Positions 8,691 to 17,272 are shown, numbered from the stretch's first letter. The stretch: DNA of 26,867 nucleotides from Angelakisella sp. (GCA_022794295.1 JAAWEO010000009.1:1-26867); one strand, 5' to 3'. Program-made: numbers and translations. Notes: generated by a model not told the origin, from the letters alone.

Positions 8691-10049
8691 ATGGTGCCAG
8701 AGCTGTCCAGCACCGATTTTTACAGTCAGGCGCTGCCCTTCAGCCTGGAGGCGGAGCAGAGCGTTTTGGGGGCGCTGATCCTGGCCCCCCAGCGGGTCCC
8801 GGAGGTGCTGGAGCTGCTGAAGCCGGAAAGCTTTTACCGCTCCAGCCACCAGGCCCTGTATGCCATCCTCCTGCGGATGTTCACCATGGGGGAGAGCATC
8901 GACGTGATCACCGTCATGGAAAACGCCCGCCAGGACAAGGTGTTCGAGACCACCGAGGACGCCAAGGTCTATATCACCACCCTGGCGGACATGGTGCCCT
9001 CCACCTCCAGCTCCAGCGTCAACCGGTACGCTGTGATCGTCCAGGAAAAGTACTATCTTCGCAGCCTGATCAACGCCTCCCGGGAAGTGGTGGACAACGC
9101 CATGGACCCCCAGGCCAAGGCCTCGGAGCTGCTGGACCTTGCCGAGCAGCGCATTTATGACATCCGCCAGGGCCGGGATGCCGGCAGCATCCTGCCCATC
9201 TCCAAGATCCTGGTGGAGACCTACGACCACCTCCAGCGGATCAGCGGGGAGGACCGGAAGAACTATCTGGGTCTTTCCACCGGGTACGGGGACCTGGATA
9301 CCATGATCACCGGCCTGAACAAATCCGATTTTATCCTCATTGCCGCCCGCCCCGGCGTGGGCAAAACCGCCTTCGCCCTGAACATCGCCTCCAACGTAGC
9401 CAAAAACTCCGGAAAGGCGGTGGCTATCTTCTCCCTGGAAATGAGCAGGGAGCAGCTGGCCCAGCGGCTCCTTTCCTCCGAGGCCTTGGTGGAGCTGCAA
9501 AAGCTTCTCACCGGCAATCTTACCGACGACGACTGGGTCAAGATCGCCAGGGCCACCCAGACCCTGGCGGCCTCCGGCATCTATGTGGACGACAACGCCA
9601 TTATCACCGTGGCAGAGATCAAGGCGAAGCTTCGGCGGATCAAGGATCTGGGGCTGGTGGTCATCGACTATCTTCAGCTGATGACCAGCGGCAGAAGCAT
9701 CCAGAACCGGGTCCAGGAGGTTTCAGAGATCACCCGGAACCTGAAGCTCATGGCTAAGGAGCTGAATGTCCCGGTGATCACCCTCTCCCAGCTGTCCCGG
9801 AGCATCGAATCCCGAAGCGAGCACAAGCCCATGCTCTCCGACCTGCGGGAATCTGGCTCCATCGAGCAGGACGCCGACATTGTTATGTTCCTCCACCGGG
9901 AAGCCCTTTACAACGAGGAGGAGAGCGTCAACGACGCCAAGTGCATTGTGGCAAAGAACCGCCATGGGGAGACCGGCTCCATCAACCTTTACTGGGATGG
10001 GCAGTACACTCGCTATTCCAGTGTGGCCTACGGCCGCTCCCCGGACTAG
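8691..10049 (+). CDS. dnaB: replicative DNA helicase DnaB
   Basis: Hexameric 5'-3' helicase of the replication fork, 452 residues. The N-terminal domain opens with PFSLEAEQSVLGALIL and binds primase. The RecA-like motor carries Walker A ARPGVGKTAFALN (about residue 217), FSLEMSREQLAQRLLS, Walker B VVIDYLQLM, and the late SDLRESGSIEQDADIVMFLHR and KNRHGETG motifs. The start at 8691 has GAAGGGGGG just upstream; an earlier in-frame ATG overlaps rplI and lacks a site. The gene ends in TAG placed exactly in the loop of a hairpin that opens the second copy of the 90-nt repeat. Confidence 0.97.
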   Translation: MVPELSSTDFYSQALPFSLEAEQSVLGALILAPQRVPEVLELLKPESFYRSSHQALYAILLRMFTMGESIDVITVMENARQDKVFETTEDAKVYITTLADMVPSTSSSSVNRYAVIVQEKYYLRSLINASREVVDNAMDPQAKASELLDLAEQRIYDIRQGRDAGSILPISKILVETYDHLQRISGEDRKNYLGLSTGYGDLDTMITGLNKSDFILIAARPGVGKTAFALNIASNVAKNSGKAVAIFSLEMSREQLAQRLLSSEALVELQKLLTGNLTDDDWVKIARATQTLAASGIYVDDNAIITVAEIKAKLRRIKDLGLVVIDYLQLMTSGRSIQNRVQEVSEITRNLKLMAKELNVPVITLSQLSRSIESRSEHKPMLSDLRESGSIEQDADIVMFLHREALYNEEESVNDAKCIVAKNRHGETGSINLYWDGQYTRYSSVAYGRSPD

Positions 10050-10130
10050 CGTCCGGTGGCGGACCCCACCCGGCGCCTTGCGCCTTGACGGTGTGCGGTG
10101 TCTGGGTGGGTGCCTGGAGTCTTGGCGGGT
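10041..10130 (+). repeat. 90-nt structured repeat, copy 2 (contains the dnaB stop codon)
   Basis: Ungapped partner of 246-157 (minus), with 71 of 90 bases identical. The first hairpin CCGGAC-TAGC-GTCCGG (10041-10056) holds the dnaB stop in its loop. The second is GGCGC-CTT-GCGCC (10072-10084). Relative to copy 1, pairs 1-16 and 5-12 of hairpin 1 and one pair of hairpin 2 changed on both sides, keeping the stems. It is followed by GGGTGCAGGGCGA (10127-10139), a 13-mer found again at 26791-26803. Confidence 0.75.
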
Positions 10131-10228
10131 GCAGGGCGATATGATTCACTCTGTCTTTGCGGTCCTGGGGTTGCTTTTGGTTTTTATCCGGCGCTGGGGG
10201 TTGGGTGTTTGCGGAAGGAGGGGGGCCA

Positions 10229-10903
10229 GTGTTTACCAGGGAAAAGGTCGAAAGGATCTTGGATAAGGCCAGGGAGATCGACAGCGGCTTTGAGCTGTTC
10301 GGCGCCGAGGCCCACCGGTACCACCTCAACCCCCCTGTCCCGGAGGACTTCGTCCGGGATGTGGAGGAGCAGTGCGGCTTCACCCTGCCGGAGGACTACC
10401 GCCGGTTCATTACCCAGGTGGGGGACGGCGGGGCAGGGCCGGACTACGGCATCGACCCCTTTCGGGACTTTTGGAAATACGGCTATTTCCAGGAGGACCG
10501 GTTTGCGGAGCATCACCGGCGGGGCTGGCGGCGCAGTTTGGTGCGGCCCTTCTCCATCCGCCCCCTGCTGTGGGAAGAACGGGACAACTGTATGTGCGAT
10601 CCGGAGGTCTACGAAATGCACCCGGAACATTTCTTCGTCTGGGAGAAACCGGAAAATGAGTGGGAAACGCCCTGGAGCACCGATGGCTTTTTCTGCCTGG
10701 GGGATAAGGGCTGTGGCTGGGGATACGGCATCGTGCTGAACGGGGAAAAGCGGGGCCAGCTCTTTACCACTGACCACGAAGGCGGCTTTGCCCTGGAGGC
10801 CTACAGCTTCAACGAGCTTTATCGCCGCTACCTGGAGCATCTGGCCGATACCAGGACCCTCCAAAAGGAGCTGGAGTGGTGGCGGGGGCGCTTCAAACGC
10901 TGA
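10229..10903 (+). CDS. SMI1/KNR4 (SUKH) family protein
   Basis: A soluble 224-residue protein with the SUKH hallmark near its N-terminus: CGFTLPEDYRRFI followed by QVGDGGAGPDYGI (about residues 50-76). The rest is rich in Trp, Phe and Gly (DGFFCLGDKGCGWGYGIVL), as in the SMI1/KNR4 fold. SUKH proteins are often immunity proteins against polymorphic toxins, but many are stand-alone proteins of unknown role. No toxin lies nearby. The start is GTG at 10229, chosen because AAGGAGGGGGG lies about 6 bases upstream; the longer frame from 10157 reads through the intergenic repeat flank. It precedes tilS by 22 nt and is probably co-transcribed with it. Confidence 0.8.
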   Translation: MFTREKVERILDKAREIDSGFELFGAEAHRYHLNPPVPEDFVRDVEEQCGFTLPEDYRRFITQVGDGGAGPDYGIDPFRDFWKYGYFQEDRFAEHHRRGWRRSLVRPFSIRPLLWEERDNCMCDPEVYEMHPEHFFVWEKPENEWETPWSTDGFFCLGDKGCGWGYGIVLNGEKRGQLFTTDHEGGFALEAYSFNELYRRYLEHLADTRTLQKELEWWRGRFKR

Positions 10904-10925
10904 ACAAGAGAGGGAGGGTCCGGGA

Positions 10926-12329
10926 ATGGCAGAGCAGGAGACCCTGTACCCCAAGGCCCTGGCCGCCATCCAAACGCACCAAATGCTCCGGTCTGGGGAC
11001 CGGGTGGCTGTGGGGGTGTCCGGCGGAGCGGATTCCGTCGCCCTGCTGGATCTTCTCTGTCGCCTGGAGGGGCTGGAGATCACCGTCTGCCACCTGAACC
11101 ACGGCCTCCGGCCGGAAGCCGGGGAGGAGGAAGCCTTTGTCCGCCGCCTGGCGGAGGACCGGGGGCTTGCCTTTGTCTCCCGCCGGGTGGATGCCGCCGC
11201 CTGGGCCCGGGACCGCCGCTGCACGGTGGAGGAGGCCGGGCGGGAGCTGCGGTACCGCTTCTTCCGGGACTGCGCCGGGGAAGACGGCAAGATCGCCACC
11301 GCCCACACCCTTTCGGACAGCATGGAGACGGTGCTGCTGAACCTGACCCGGGGGACGGGGATCAAGGGACTGCGGGGCATTCCCCCGGTGCGGGGGAACA
11401 TCGTCCGTCCCCTGATCACCTGTACCCGCCGGGAGGTGGAGGACTACTGCCGGGAGCGGGGCCTTTCCTTTGTCACCGATCCCACCAACCTCACCAGCCA
11501 GTACAGCCGGGGCCGCATCCGCAACCAGGTGATGCCCCAGCTGCTGGAACTGAATCCCGGCCTGCCCGCCGCCATGGCCCGGCTCATGGCCCGGATGGAG
11601 GACCAGCTTGCTTTGACCCGGGAACTGGCCGCCGCCGCCCGGAAGGACCTGGACCGGGACGGCTGGCTGGACCGGGAGGGCCTCCTGGCCCTGGCCCCGC
11701 CGGTGCGGGAGGAGCTGCTTCTGGAGATGCTGGCAGAGAATGGCTGCAAGCAGTCCGCCCGCCTTCTGGAGGAGATGCTAGAGGTCCTTCGCCGGGGAAA
11801 GGGGAAGGTCCAGGTGGGGGAGGGAGTCCTCTTTTTGGTGAAGGATGGCCTGGCGGGCCTTACCACCTGCCGGCCGCAGCCCGGGGAGTTCTTCCCCCGG
11901 GAGATCGACCTTGCCGGGCTTGTCCTTCCGGTCTCCTTTCCTCTGGGAGTGGGGAAACAGCTGGTCATCCGGCCGATTACCGAAAAAAAGAGGGAGAAAA
12001 CAGAAAAAATTAACAAATCGGCCTTAAATAACAGGTTGGATTGTGGTAGAATAATAGGCACCATCCAGTTGCGGACAAAAGCTCCCGGGGACCGCATGGC
12101 CCCGGTCTGGCGGAGGGCGGGGAGCCATCCCCTGAAAAAGCTCTGCCAGGAGGCGGGTATCCCGCCGGAGGAACGGCAGCATTTGGTGGTAGCGGAGGAC
12201 AGCCAGGGGATCATTTGGGCGGAGGGCTTTGGCGCCGACCGCCGGTGCGCCTGGCGCAGCGATACCGCCGCAGGGTGTGTCTTTGAGATCAGAAGGACGG
12301 AGGACGGAAAAAATGGAGAAGCGCAGTGA
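10926..12329 (+). CDS. tilS: tRNA(Ile)-lysidine synthase
   Basis: An ATP-dependent enzyme of 467 residues that attaches lysine to C34 of the CAU-anticodon tRNA-Ile, so that it reads AUA and is charged with isoleucine. The N-terminal PP-loop is VGVSGGADSVALLDLL (about residues 30-45). CHLNHGLR and the later GTGIKGLRGIPP and RPL..RREVEDYCRE segments are typical of the family. The C-terminal substrate domain includes KAPGDRMAP and LKKLCQEAGIPPEER. A lysine/asparagine-rich, AT-rich stretch (11980-12060) separates the domains and may hide a promoter. The gene overlaps hpt by 17 nt. Confidence 0.95.
   Translation: MAEQETLYPKALAAIQTHQMLRSGDRVAVGVSGGADSVALLDLLCRLEGLEITVCHLNHGLRPEAGEEEAFVRRLAEDRGLAFVSRRVDAAAWARDRRCTVEEAGRELRYRFFRDCAGEDGKIATAHTLSDSMETVLLNLTRGTGIKGLRGIPPVRGNIVRPLITCTRREVEDYCRERGLSFVTDPTNLTSQYSRGRIRNQVMPQLLELNPGLPAAMARLMARMEDQLALTRELAAAARKDLDRDGWLDREGLLALAPPVREELLLEMLAENGCKQSARLLEEMLEVLRRGKGKVQVGEGVLFLVKDGLAGLTTCRPQPGEFFPREIDLAGLVLPVSFPLGVGKQLVIRPITEKKREKTEKINKSALNNRLDCGRIIGTIQLRTKAPGDRMAPVWRRAGSHPLKKLCQEAGIPPEERQHLVVAEDSQGIIWAEGFGADRRCAWRSDTAAGCVFEIRRTEDGKNGEAQ
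12024..12052 (+). promoter_or_regulatory. possible internal promoter in tilS for hpt-ftsH
   Basis: TTAAAT (12024-12029), a 17-bp spacer and TAGAAT (12047-12052) lie in an unusually AT-rich stretch inside tilS. The -35 match is weak, so this is only a candidate. Confidence 0.3.
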
Positions 12330-12864
12330 CATCAGGGAGGTCCTGATCAGCGAGGAACAGCTGGCCGCCAAGGTGGCGGAGATGGGAGCTGCCATCAGCA
12401 GGGACTACCAGGGGAAGAAGCTGATGATCATCGGGGTCCTGAAGGGCTCGGTGGTTTTTATGTCGGACCTGCTCCGGAGGATCACCATTCCGGTGGAGAT
12501 GGATTTTATGGCCGTTTCCAGCTACGGCAGCGGAACCAAGACCTCCGGCGTGGTGAAGATCCTCAAGGACCTGGACCGTTTGATCCAGGGGTATCATATC
12601 CTGATCGTGGAGGATATTCTGGACTCCGGCATGACCCTCAGCTACCTGACCGAGCTTCTCCAGGACCGCAGTCCCGCCAGTATCCGCATCGCCACCCTGC
12701 TGGATAAGCCGGAGCGGCGCAAGGTGGATATCCGGCCCGATTATGTGGGCTTCCAGATCCCCGATGAATTTGTGGTAGGCTATGGCTTGGACTACGCAGA
12801 GCTGTACCGCAACCTGCCCTATGTGGGCGTTCTCGCCCCCCATGTGTACGAAGCGAAGGGCTGA
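12313..12864 (+). CDS. hpt: hypoxanthine phosphoribosyltransferase
   Basis: A 183-residue purine-salvage enzyme that makes IMP (and GMP) from hypoxanthine (guanine) and PRPP. The PRPP-binding loop is IVEDILDSGMTL (about residues 99-110). The family motifs VLKGSVVFMSDLLRRI and SSYGSGTKTSG precede it, and DEFVVGYGLDYAE, the purine-site end, follows. Length is typical. The start at 12313 overlaps the end of tilS and is preceded by GGAGGACGG. tilS-hpt-ftsH is a conserved Firmicutes order. Confidence 0.96.
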   Translation: MEKRSDIREVLISEEQLAAKVAEMGAAISRDYQGKKLMIIGVLKGSVVFMSDLLRRITIPVEMDFMAVSSYGSGTKTSGVVKILKDLDRLIQGYHILIVEDILDSGMTLSYLTELLQDRSPASIRIATLLDKPERRKVDIRPDYVGFQIPDEFVVGYGLDYAELYRNLPYVGVLAPHVYEAKG

Positions 12865-12881
12865 CCCCCTTCACAAGAAAG

Positions 12882-12920
12882 GAACCTGCTTGTATCACCC
12901 CGTTGGGAAGAAACAGGTTC
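12882..12920 (+). repeat. inverted repeat between hpt and ftsH
   Basis: GAACCTG (12882-12888) and CAGGTTC (12914-12920) flank 25 bases. The right side, AAGAAACAGGTTCT, matches the terminal inverted repeat of the 20944-21192 element (AAGAATACAGGTTCT) except for one missing base. It may be a decayed remnant of that element, or a chance hairpin in the ftsH leader. Confidence 0.35.
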
Positions 12921-12984
12921 TGATACCCACCAAGTCCGGACGGGACAAGGATTTTCCGCCGGATAGACAGGAGTGTTTTTTGCC

Positions 12985-15186
12985 TTGAACCAAAACAACA
13001 AAAGGGGTTTGTATATCTACCTGGCCGTTTTGATCGCGGTGGTGTTCCTGGTCATGACCTGGTTTAACGCCAGTGCCGCCAAAAAGGGAGTAGAGTACAA
13101 CCGGATCGTGTCCGACTTCCTGGAGGATCGGGTAGGGGAGTACCAGCTGGACCTGAATACCCGCACCCTTACCTACATTCTATGGGAGGATATGCCCCAG
13201 ACCTCCCCGCCGGAGTCCGCTTCCGGCAGTTCCTCGGAGCCGGACAGCTCCGCCTCCGGGGAAAGCTCCGGGGCGGCGGCCCCCTTCTCCCCCTTCCAGA
13301 CCCAGCCGGCCCAGTCCAAGACCAAGGTCTACCAGGTGCCGGACAACAACCTGTTTATGAGGGATGTTCATGATCACGTTCTGGCCTACAATGCCGCCCA
13401 CCCGGATAAGCAGGTAAAGATGGTCATCATCCCCTACAGCGATCCCTCCTTCCTGGCTACCTGGCTGCCGGTGATGCTGCCGGTCATCGCCATGGTGGTG
13501 CTGTGGTGGATGATCATGCGCCAGACCCGGGGCACCGGCAATCCCATGGCCTTTGCCAAGGCCAAGGCCAGAGTGCCCTCGGATGGCAACCGGGTCACCT
13601 TTGACGAGGTGGCCGGGGCCGACGAGGAAAAGGCGGAGCTCCAGGAGATCGTGGAATTCCTCAAGAATCCCGAAAAGTTCAACAACCTGGGGGCCCGTAT
13701 CCCCAAGGGTGTCCTTTTGATGGGCCCTCCCGGAACCGGTAAGACCCTTTTGGCCAAGGCTGTGGCCGGGGAGGCCGGGGTGCCCTTCTTCTCCATCTCC
13801 GGCTCCGACTTTGTAGAGATGTACGTGGGCGTGGGCGCCTCCCGTGTCCGGGACCTCTTTGAGCAGGCCAAGAAGAACGCCCCCAGTATTGTCTTTATTG
13901 ACGAGATCGACGCCGTGGGCCGCCACAGAGGGGCGGGCCTGGGGGGCGGCCACGACGAGCGGGAGCAGACCCTCAACCAGCTGCTGGTGGAGATGGATGG
14001 CTTCGGTCCCAACATGGGGGTCATCGTCATGGCGGCCACCAACCGCAAGGACATTCTGGACCCCGCCCTGATGCGTCCCGGCCGGTTTGACCGCCATATC
14101 ACCGTAAACTATCCCGATGTCAAGGGCCGGGAGGAGATCCTCAAGGTCCACACCAAAAACAAGCCCATTGGCCCCGACGTGGACCTGGCGGTCATCGCCA
14201 AGACCACCGGCGGCTTTACCGGCGCCGACCTGGAGAACCTTACCAACGAGGCCGCCCTCCTGGCCGCCCGGAAGGACAAAAAGGCCATCACCATGGAGGA
14301 GATCGAGGAGGCCACCATTAAGGTCATTGTGGGCCCGGAAAAGAAATCCCACGTGGTCACCGAAAAGGAGCGGAGGCTCACCGCCTACCACGAGGCGGGC
14401 CACGCCATCGTCACCTACCACTGCCCCACCCAGGACAAGGTCCATCAGGTCTCCATCATCCCCCGGGGCGGCGCAGGGGGCTTCACCCTCAGCCTGCCGG
14501 AAAAGGATGTCATGTATATGACCAAGAAGGAGATGGAGGAGAACATCTGCACCCTTCTGGGCGGACGGATGGCGGAAAGCCTGATGCTGGACGACATTTC
14601 CACCGGGGCCTCCAACGACATCGAGCGGGCCACCAAGATCGCCCGGTCCATGGTGACCCGGTACGGCTTCAGCGAGCGTCTGGGCACTATGATCTACGGC
14701 AAGGACCAGAACGAGGTCTTTCTGGGCATGGAGATGACCCAGGATCGGGGCTACTCCGAGGAGGTGGCCGCCACCATCGACCAGGAGGTCCGGCGGATCA
14801 TCGACACCGCCCAGGCCCGGGCTGTCCAGATCCTGGAGGACAACAAGGAGCTGCTGGAGCAGCTGAGCCAGTATCTGCTGGAGTTCGAGAAGATCGACGG
14901 CGAGGTGTTCCAGCGCCTGATGGATGGCACCGGCACCCTGGAGGAGCTGATCGCCGAGACCCACGAGGCCAACGCCGCAAGGGCGGAAAGGCAGAAGCGT
15001 GCCCAGGAGGCCCGGGAGGCCGCAAGGAAGGCACAGGAGGCCAAAAAGGCGGAGAGCCGCCCCGGTCCCCACTTCACCCCGCCCTTTGTAGGACGTCCCT
15101 CTGCGCCCCCTCCGCCCCCTTCCTGGAAGGACCCAGAGGAGGATGGAGAGGAGCCGCCGGAAGGGAACCTTCCTCCGGAGGCCTAA
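12985..15186 (+). CDS. ftsH: ATP-dependent zinc metalloprotease FtsH
   Basis: A membrane-anchored AAA+ protease of 733 residues that degrades misfolded membrane and short-lived regulatory proteins. TM1 (about 9-27) and TM2 (about 158-178) flank an extracytoplasmic part carrying a Ser/Pro/Ala-rich insert (about 73-102). The AAA module has Walker A GPPGTGKT (about residue 246), the pore loop FVEMYVGVGASRV, Walker B IVFIDEID and an arginine-finger region MRPGRFDR. The zinc site is H469-E-A-G-H473, with the later acidic ligand in MLDDISTGASND. The C-terminus adds an Ala/Lys/Glu helix and a Pro-rich tail. TTG at 12985 is taken as the start because AGGAG lies 11 bases upstream; the GTG at 12973 overlaps that site. 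Confidence 0.95.
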   Translation: MNQNNKRGLYIYLAVLIAVVFLVMTWFNASAAKKGVEYNRIVSDFLEDRVGEYQLDLNTRTLTYILWEDMPQTSPPESASGSSSEPDSSASGESSGAAAPFSPFQTQPAQSKTKVYQVPDNNLFMRDVHDHVLAYNAAHPDKQVKMVIIPYSDPSFLATWLPVMLPVIAMVVLWWMIMRQTRGTGNPMAFAKAKARVPSDGNRVTFDEVAGADEEKAELQEIVEFLKNPEKFNNLGARIPKGVLLMGPPGTGKTLLAKAVAGEAGVPFFSISGSDFVEMYVGVGASRVRDLFEQAKKNAPSIVFIDEIDAVGRHRGAGLGGGHDEREQTLNQLLVEMDGFGPNMGVIVMAATNRKDILDPALMRPGRFDRHITVNYPDVKGREEILKVHTKNKPIGPDVDLAVIAKTTGGFTGADLENLTNEAALLAARKDKKAITMEEIEEATIKVIVGPEKKSHVVTEKERRLTAYHEAGHAIVTYHCPTQDKVHQVSIIPRGGAGGFTLSLPEKDVMYMTKKEMEENICTLLGGRMAESLMLDDISTGASNDIERATKIARSMVTRYGFSERLGTMIYGKDQNEVFLGMEMTQDRGYSEEVAATIDQEVRRIIDTAQARAVQILEDNKELLEQLSQYLLEFEKIDGEVFQRLMDGTGTLEELIAETHEANAARAERQKRAQEAREAARKAQEAKKAESRPGPHFTPPFVGRPSAPPPPPSWKDPEEDGEEPPEGNLPPEA

Positions 15187-15187
15187 G

Positions 15188-15397
15188 ATGTTCTTTCAGA
15201 AAAAGCCCTCCCCCTTGGAACAGCTGGACCAGGAGCTGGTGAAGCTGGGGTACACAAACCCCTCCCGCCAGCTTCAGCGGGATTTTGCCCGGGACCTGAA
15301 AAAGAACGGCGGAAGGATTGAAAAATCCACCTGTCCCCGGTGCGGCTCGGTGGCCTTTAACGGCCGGTGTCCCAGCTGCGGGGAGAAATTCCAATAG
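15188..15397 (+). CDS. small zinc-ribbon protein (69 aa), unknown function
   Basis: A 69-residue soluble protein. The first half is charged and helical (QLDQELVKLG..., RDFARDLKKNGG). The C-terminus is a compact zinc ribbon: CPRCG (about residues 52-56) and CPSCG (about 62-66), giving four cysteines in two CxxC pairs, and the protein ends just after it. GGAGG lies 6 bases before the ATG, which is one base after the ftsH stop, so translation is probably coupled. It may be an accessory to ftsH or simply the last gene of the operon. No specific family recognised. Confidence 0.8.
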   Translation: MFFQKKPSPLEQLDQELVKLGYTNPSRQLQRDFARDLKKNGGRIEKSTCPRCGSVAFNGRCPSCGEKFQ

Positions 15398-15404
15398 CCA
15401 AAGT

Positions 15405-15438
15405 GGCCGGAGCCCTGAAAACGGGGCTCCGGCCTTTT
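15405..15438 (+). terminator. terminator of the SUKH-tilS-hpt-ftsH operon
   Basis: An 11-bp GC-rich stem GGCCGGAGCCC / GGGCTCCGGCC with an 8-nt loop, followed directly by TTTT. Confidence 0.85.
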
Positions 15439-15552
15439 CGTGCTTTGGCACAATTTCGGGGCAGGTCTTTTGGCATTCTGGAGATGGAAATAAGGGAGTG
15501 GAGTATGATAAACTTATAAAATAAGGACCTGTTTCGAGAGGAGGACGCAGCA

Positions 15553-17271
15553 ATGAAACGATTCCTTGCCATTCTGCTGGCCCTGGGGATGCTGGCGGCC
15601 TGCGGCAGCCCGGCCGCCCCGCCGGAGCCGGAGACCGGCGCTGCCCCTCCGCCGGAATCCCTCACCCTCCAGGAGGAAAGGGCCCTGAAGGAGGCCCAGG
15701 TAGAAGAAAAGCTGAAGGAGCTGCACAAGGCGGCTTTGGAACGGGGATGTCCCTTCCGGGCGGTGGAGACCCGGGAGGAATACCTCGCCCTGTTTCCCCC
15801 GGCAGCCTTCTGTGAGGATGAGACCGCCCAGGAGCTGAGCCGCTTCCTCTACAACGCCAAGCTGGGGACTGTGGTGGAGGATATCAACTTTTCGGAGAAG
15901 GCTGCGTTTAAAAAGGGCAGGCTGCGGATCCCGATTTTGTTGCAGTGCTGTGTCCAGAATGTCACCCTTTTTTCCTGGGGGAGCAGTCCCAAGGGCCCCA
16001 CATGGCTGGAGGGCGGCCAGTGGCTGGAGGAGCAGATCATTTTTTCCCGCGGTTGGTTCAAGGAGGACCTGGACCAGCAGGCAAAGCTTTACTTTGGCGC
16101 CAGTGAGGAGGTTGGGAATGTGCATACAAACCAGGTGCTGCGCTCCTATCGGGGAATTCTTTTTGCCCCCAGCCTCAATTATGACGACGCCTTCTCGGAT
16201 GCCTTTCCCCTGGTCCTTTCCTATACCAAGACCCCCACAGGCTGGGAGGCGGTTTTTACCTCGGTCCTTCACCACGAAGGGGAGACCTATATCAACCCCA
16301 CCGCCGGGGAACTGGATCGATATCAGATCATGTCCCCGGAGGAAGCTGCCGCCTGGTACCGGGAGAACGGTGCCCAGGCCAAGGCCACCCTGGAGCGGCA
16401 GGAGGATGGGCGCCTGATCCTCGCCTCCCTGGAGCTCCTGAAGCCCTATGACGAGATCCCCTATGCCCCGGAGACGTTTACCGCCCTGCGCCTGGCGGCC
16501 CTGGAAAAGGAGTACCCCAAGCCCAAGTGGGTGTTCGATGAGGAAGAATTCCGGGAATGGTTTCCCACAGCGGCCTACTATCTTAATGATACCGCCCTGG
16601 AGCTGGCCATGTTCCTTTTTAACGCCAAGCTGGGCACCATGCAAGGGGACATCAACTGGTCTGATCGAGCGGCCTTTGACCGCATAGAAAATTTGGATAA
16701 TGACCTCCTTTTGAGCTGCTGCCTTTGGGATGCGGAGGTTTTTTGCTGGGAAGGGGGGCCGTTCCCCTGTGACGACCCCCGCCACATGGAGGGCTGTGAG
16801 ATTTTCGGAAAGTACACCTCGGAGGCCTGGGGATACCTCCGGGAGGACCTGGAGCGGTACGCCGTCACCTACTTTGGCGAGGATGCAAAGCTGGAGCATC
16901 ACAGCTTACGCGGTACCTGCTATGAGGAACACACCGGGACTTATTACCGCAGGCCCTTCGGCGGTTTTACCGTGCCGGAGCCCTTTGTCATAGCCTACGC
17001 GGAGGGCTACGATGGCAGCTATGAGGTGATCTTCACCTCTATGATCCCGGCCTGGGGGGAATCTGGCTTTTACGAAAACCCCTGCGATTACAGCACAGGG
17101 GACCGGTACATCACCATGCCCATTGACGAAGCCATTGCCTGGTACAAAGAGCACGGGGCCCTGGCTAAAGCTGTTCTCCAAAGGCAGGAGGACGGGCGGC
17201 TTATTATGGAATCCCTGGAGATCCTTCGGGGCTACGACCGCCTGGAGGATCTCCCCCAGGAACAAGGCTGA
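15553..17271 (+). CDS. lipoprotein with two tandem homologous domains, unknown function
   Basis: A 572-residue exported lipoprotein. The signal peptide MKRFLAILLALGML is followed by the lipobox LAAC (C17), then a Pro/Ala/Glu linker (18-38). The rest is an internal duplication of about 245 residues: unit 1 about 60-300, unit 2 about 315-563. Shared blocks include FLYNAKLGT (99-106) and FLFNAKLGT (354-362), QCC/SCC before an aromatic WG/WEGG stretch, EAVFTS/EVIFTS, EAAAWYRENGA/EAIAWYKEHGA, and an identical RQEDGRLI (282-289 and 543-550). Both units have paired cysteines that could form disulfides outside the cell. Start supported by GAGGAGG upstream. No family recognised; single-gene transcript bounded by terminators. 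Confidence 0.85.
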   Translation: MKRFLAILLALGMLAACGSPAAPPEPETGAAPPPESLTLQEERALKEAQVEEKLKELHKAALERGCPFRAVETREEYLALFPPAAFCEDETAQELSRFLYNAKLGTVVEDINFSEKAAFKKGRLRIPILLQCCVQNVTLFSWGSSPKGPTWLEGGQWLEEQIIFSRGWFKEDLDQQAKLYFGASEEVGNVHTNQVLRSYRGILFAPSLNYDDAFSDAFPLVLSYTKTPTGWEAVFTSVLHHEGETYINPTAGELDRYQIMSPEEAAAWYRENGAQAKATLERQEDGRLILASLELLKPYDEIPYAPETFTALRLAALEKEYPKPKWVFDEEEFREWFPTAAYYLNDTALELAMFLFNAKLGTMQGDINWSDRAAFDRIENLDNDLLLSCCLWDAEVFCWEGGPFPCDDPRHMEGCEIFGKYTSEAWGYLREDLERYAVTYFGEDAKLEHHSLRGTCYEEHTGTYYRRPFGGFTVPEPFVIAYAEGYDGSYEVIFTSMIPAWGESGFYENPCDYSTGDRYITMPIDEAIAWYKEHGALAKAVLQRQEDGRLIMESLEILRGYDRLEDLPQEQG

Positions 17272-17272
17272 C

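Noticed and set aside
13180..15072. A 630-codon minus-strand open frame opposite ftsH
   Set aside because: Shadow frame; composition and lack of a start site argue against a gene.
15440..15552. Promoter for the lipoprotein gene
   Set aside because: TATGAT and TATAAA are present, but no -35 stands at an acceptable distance.
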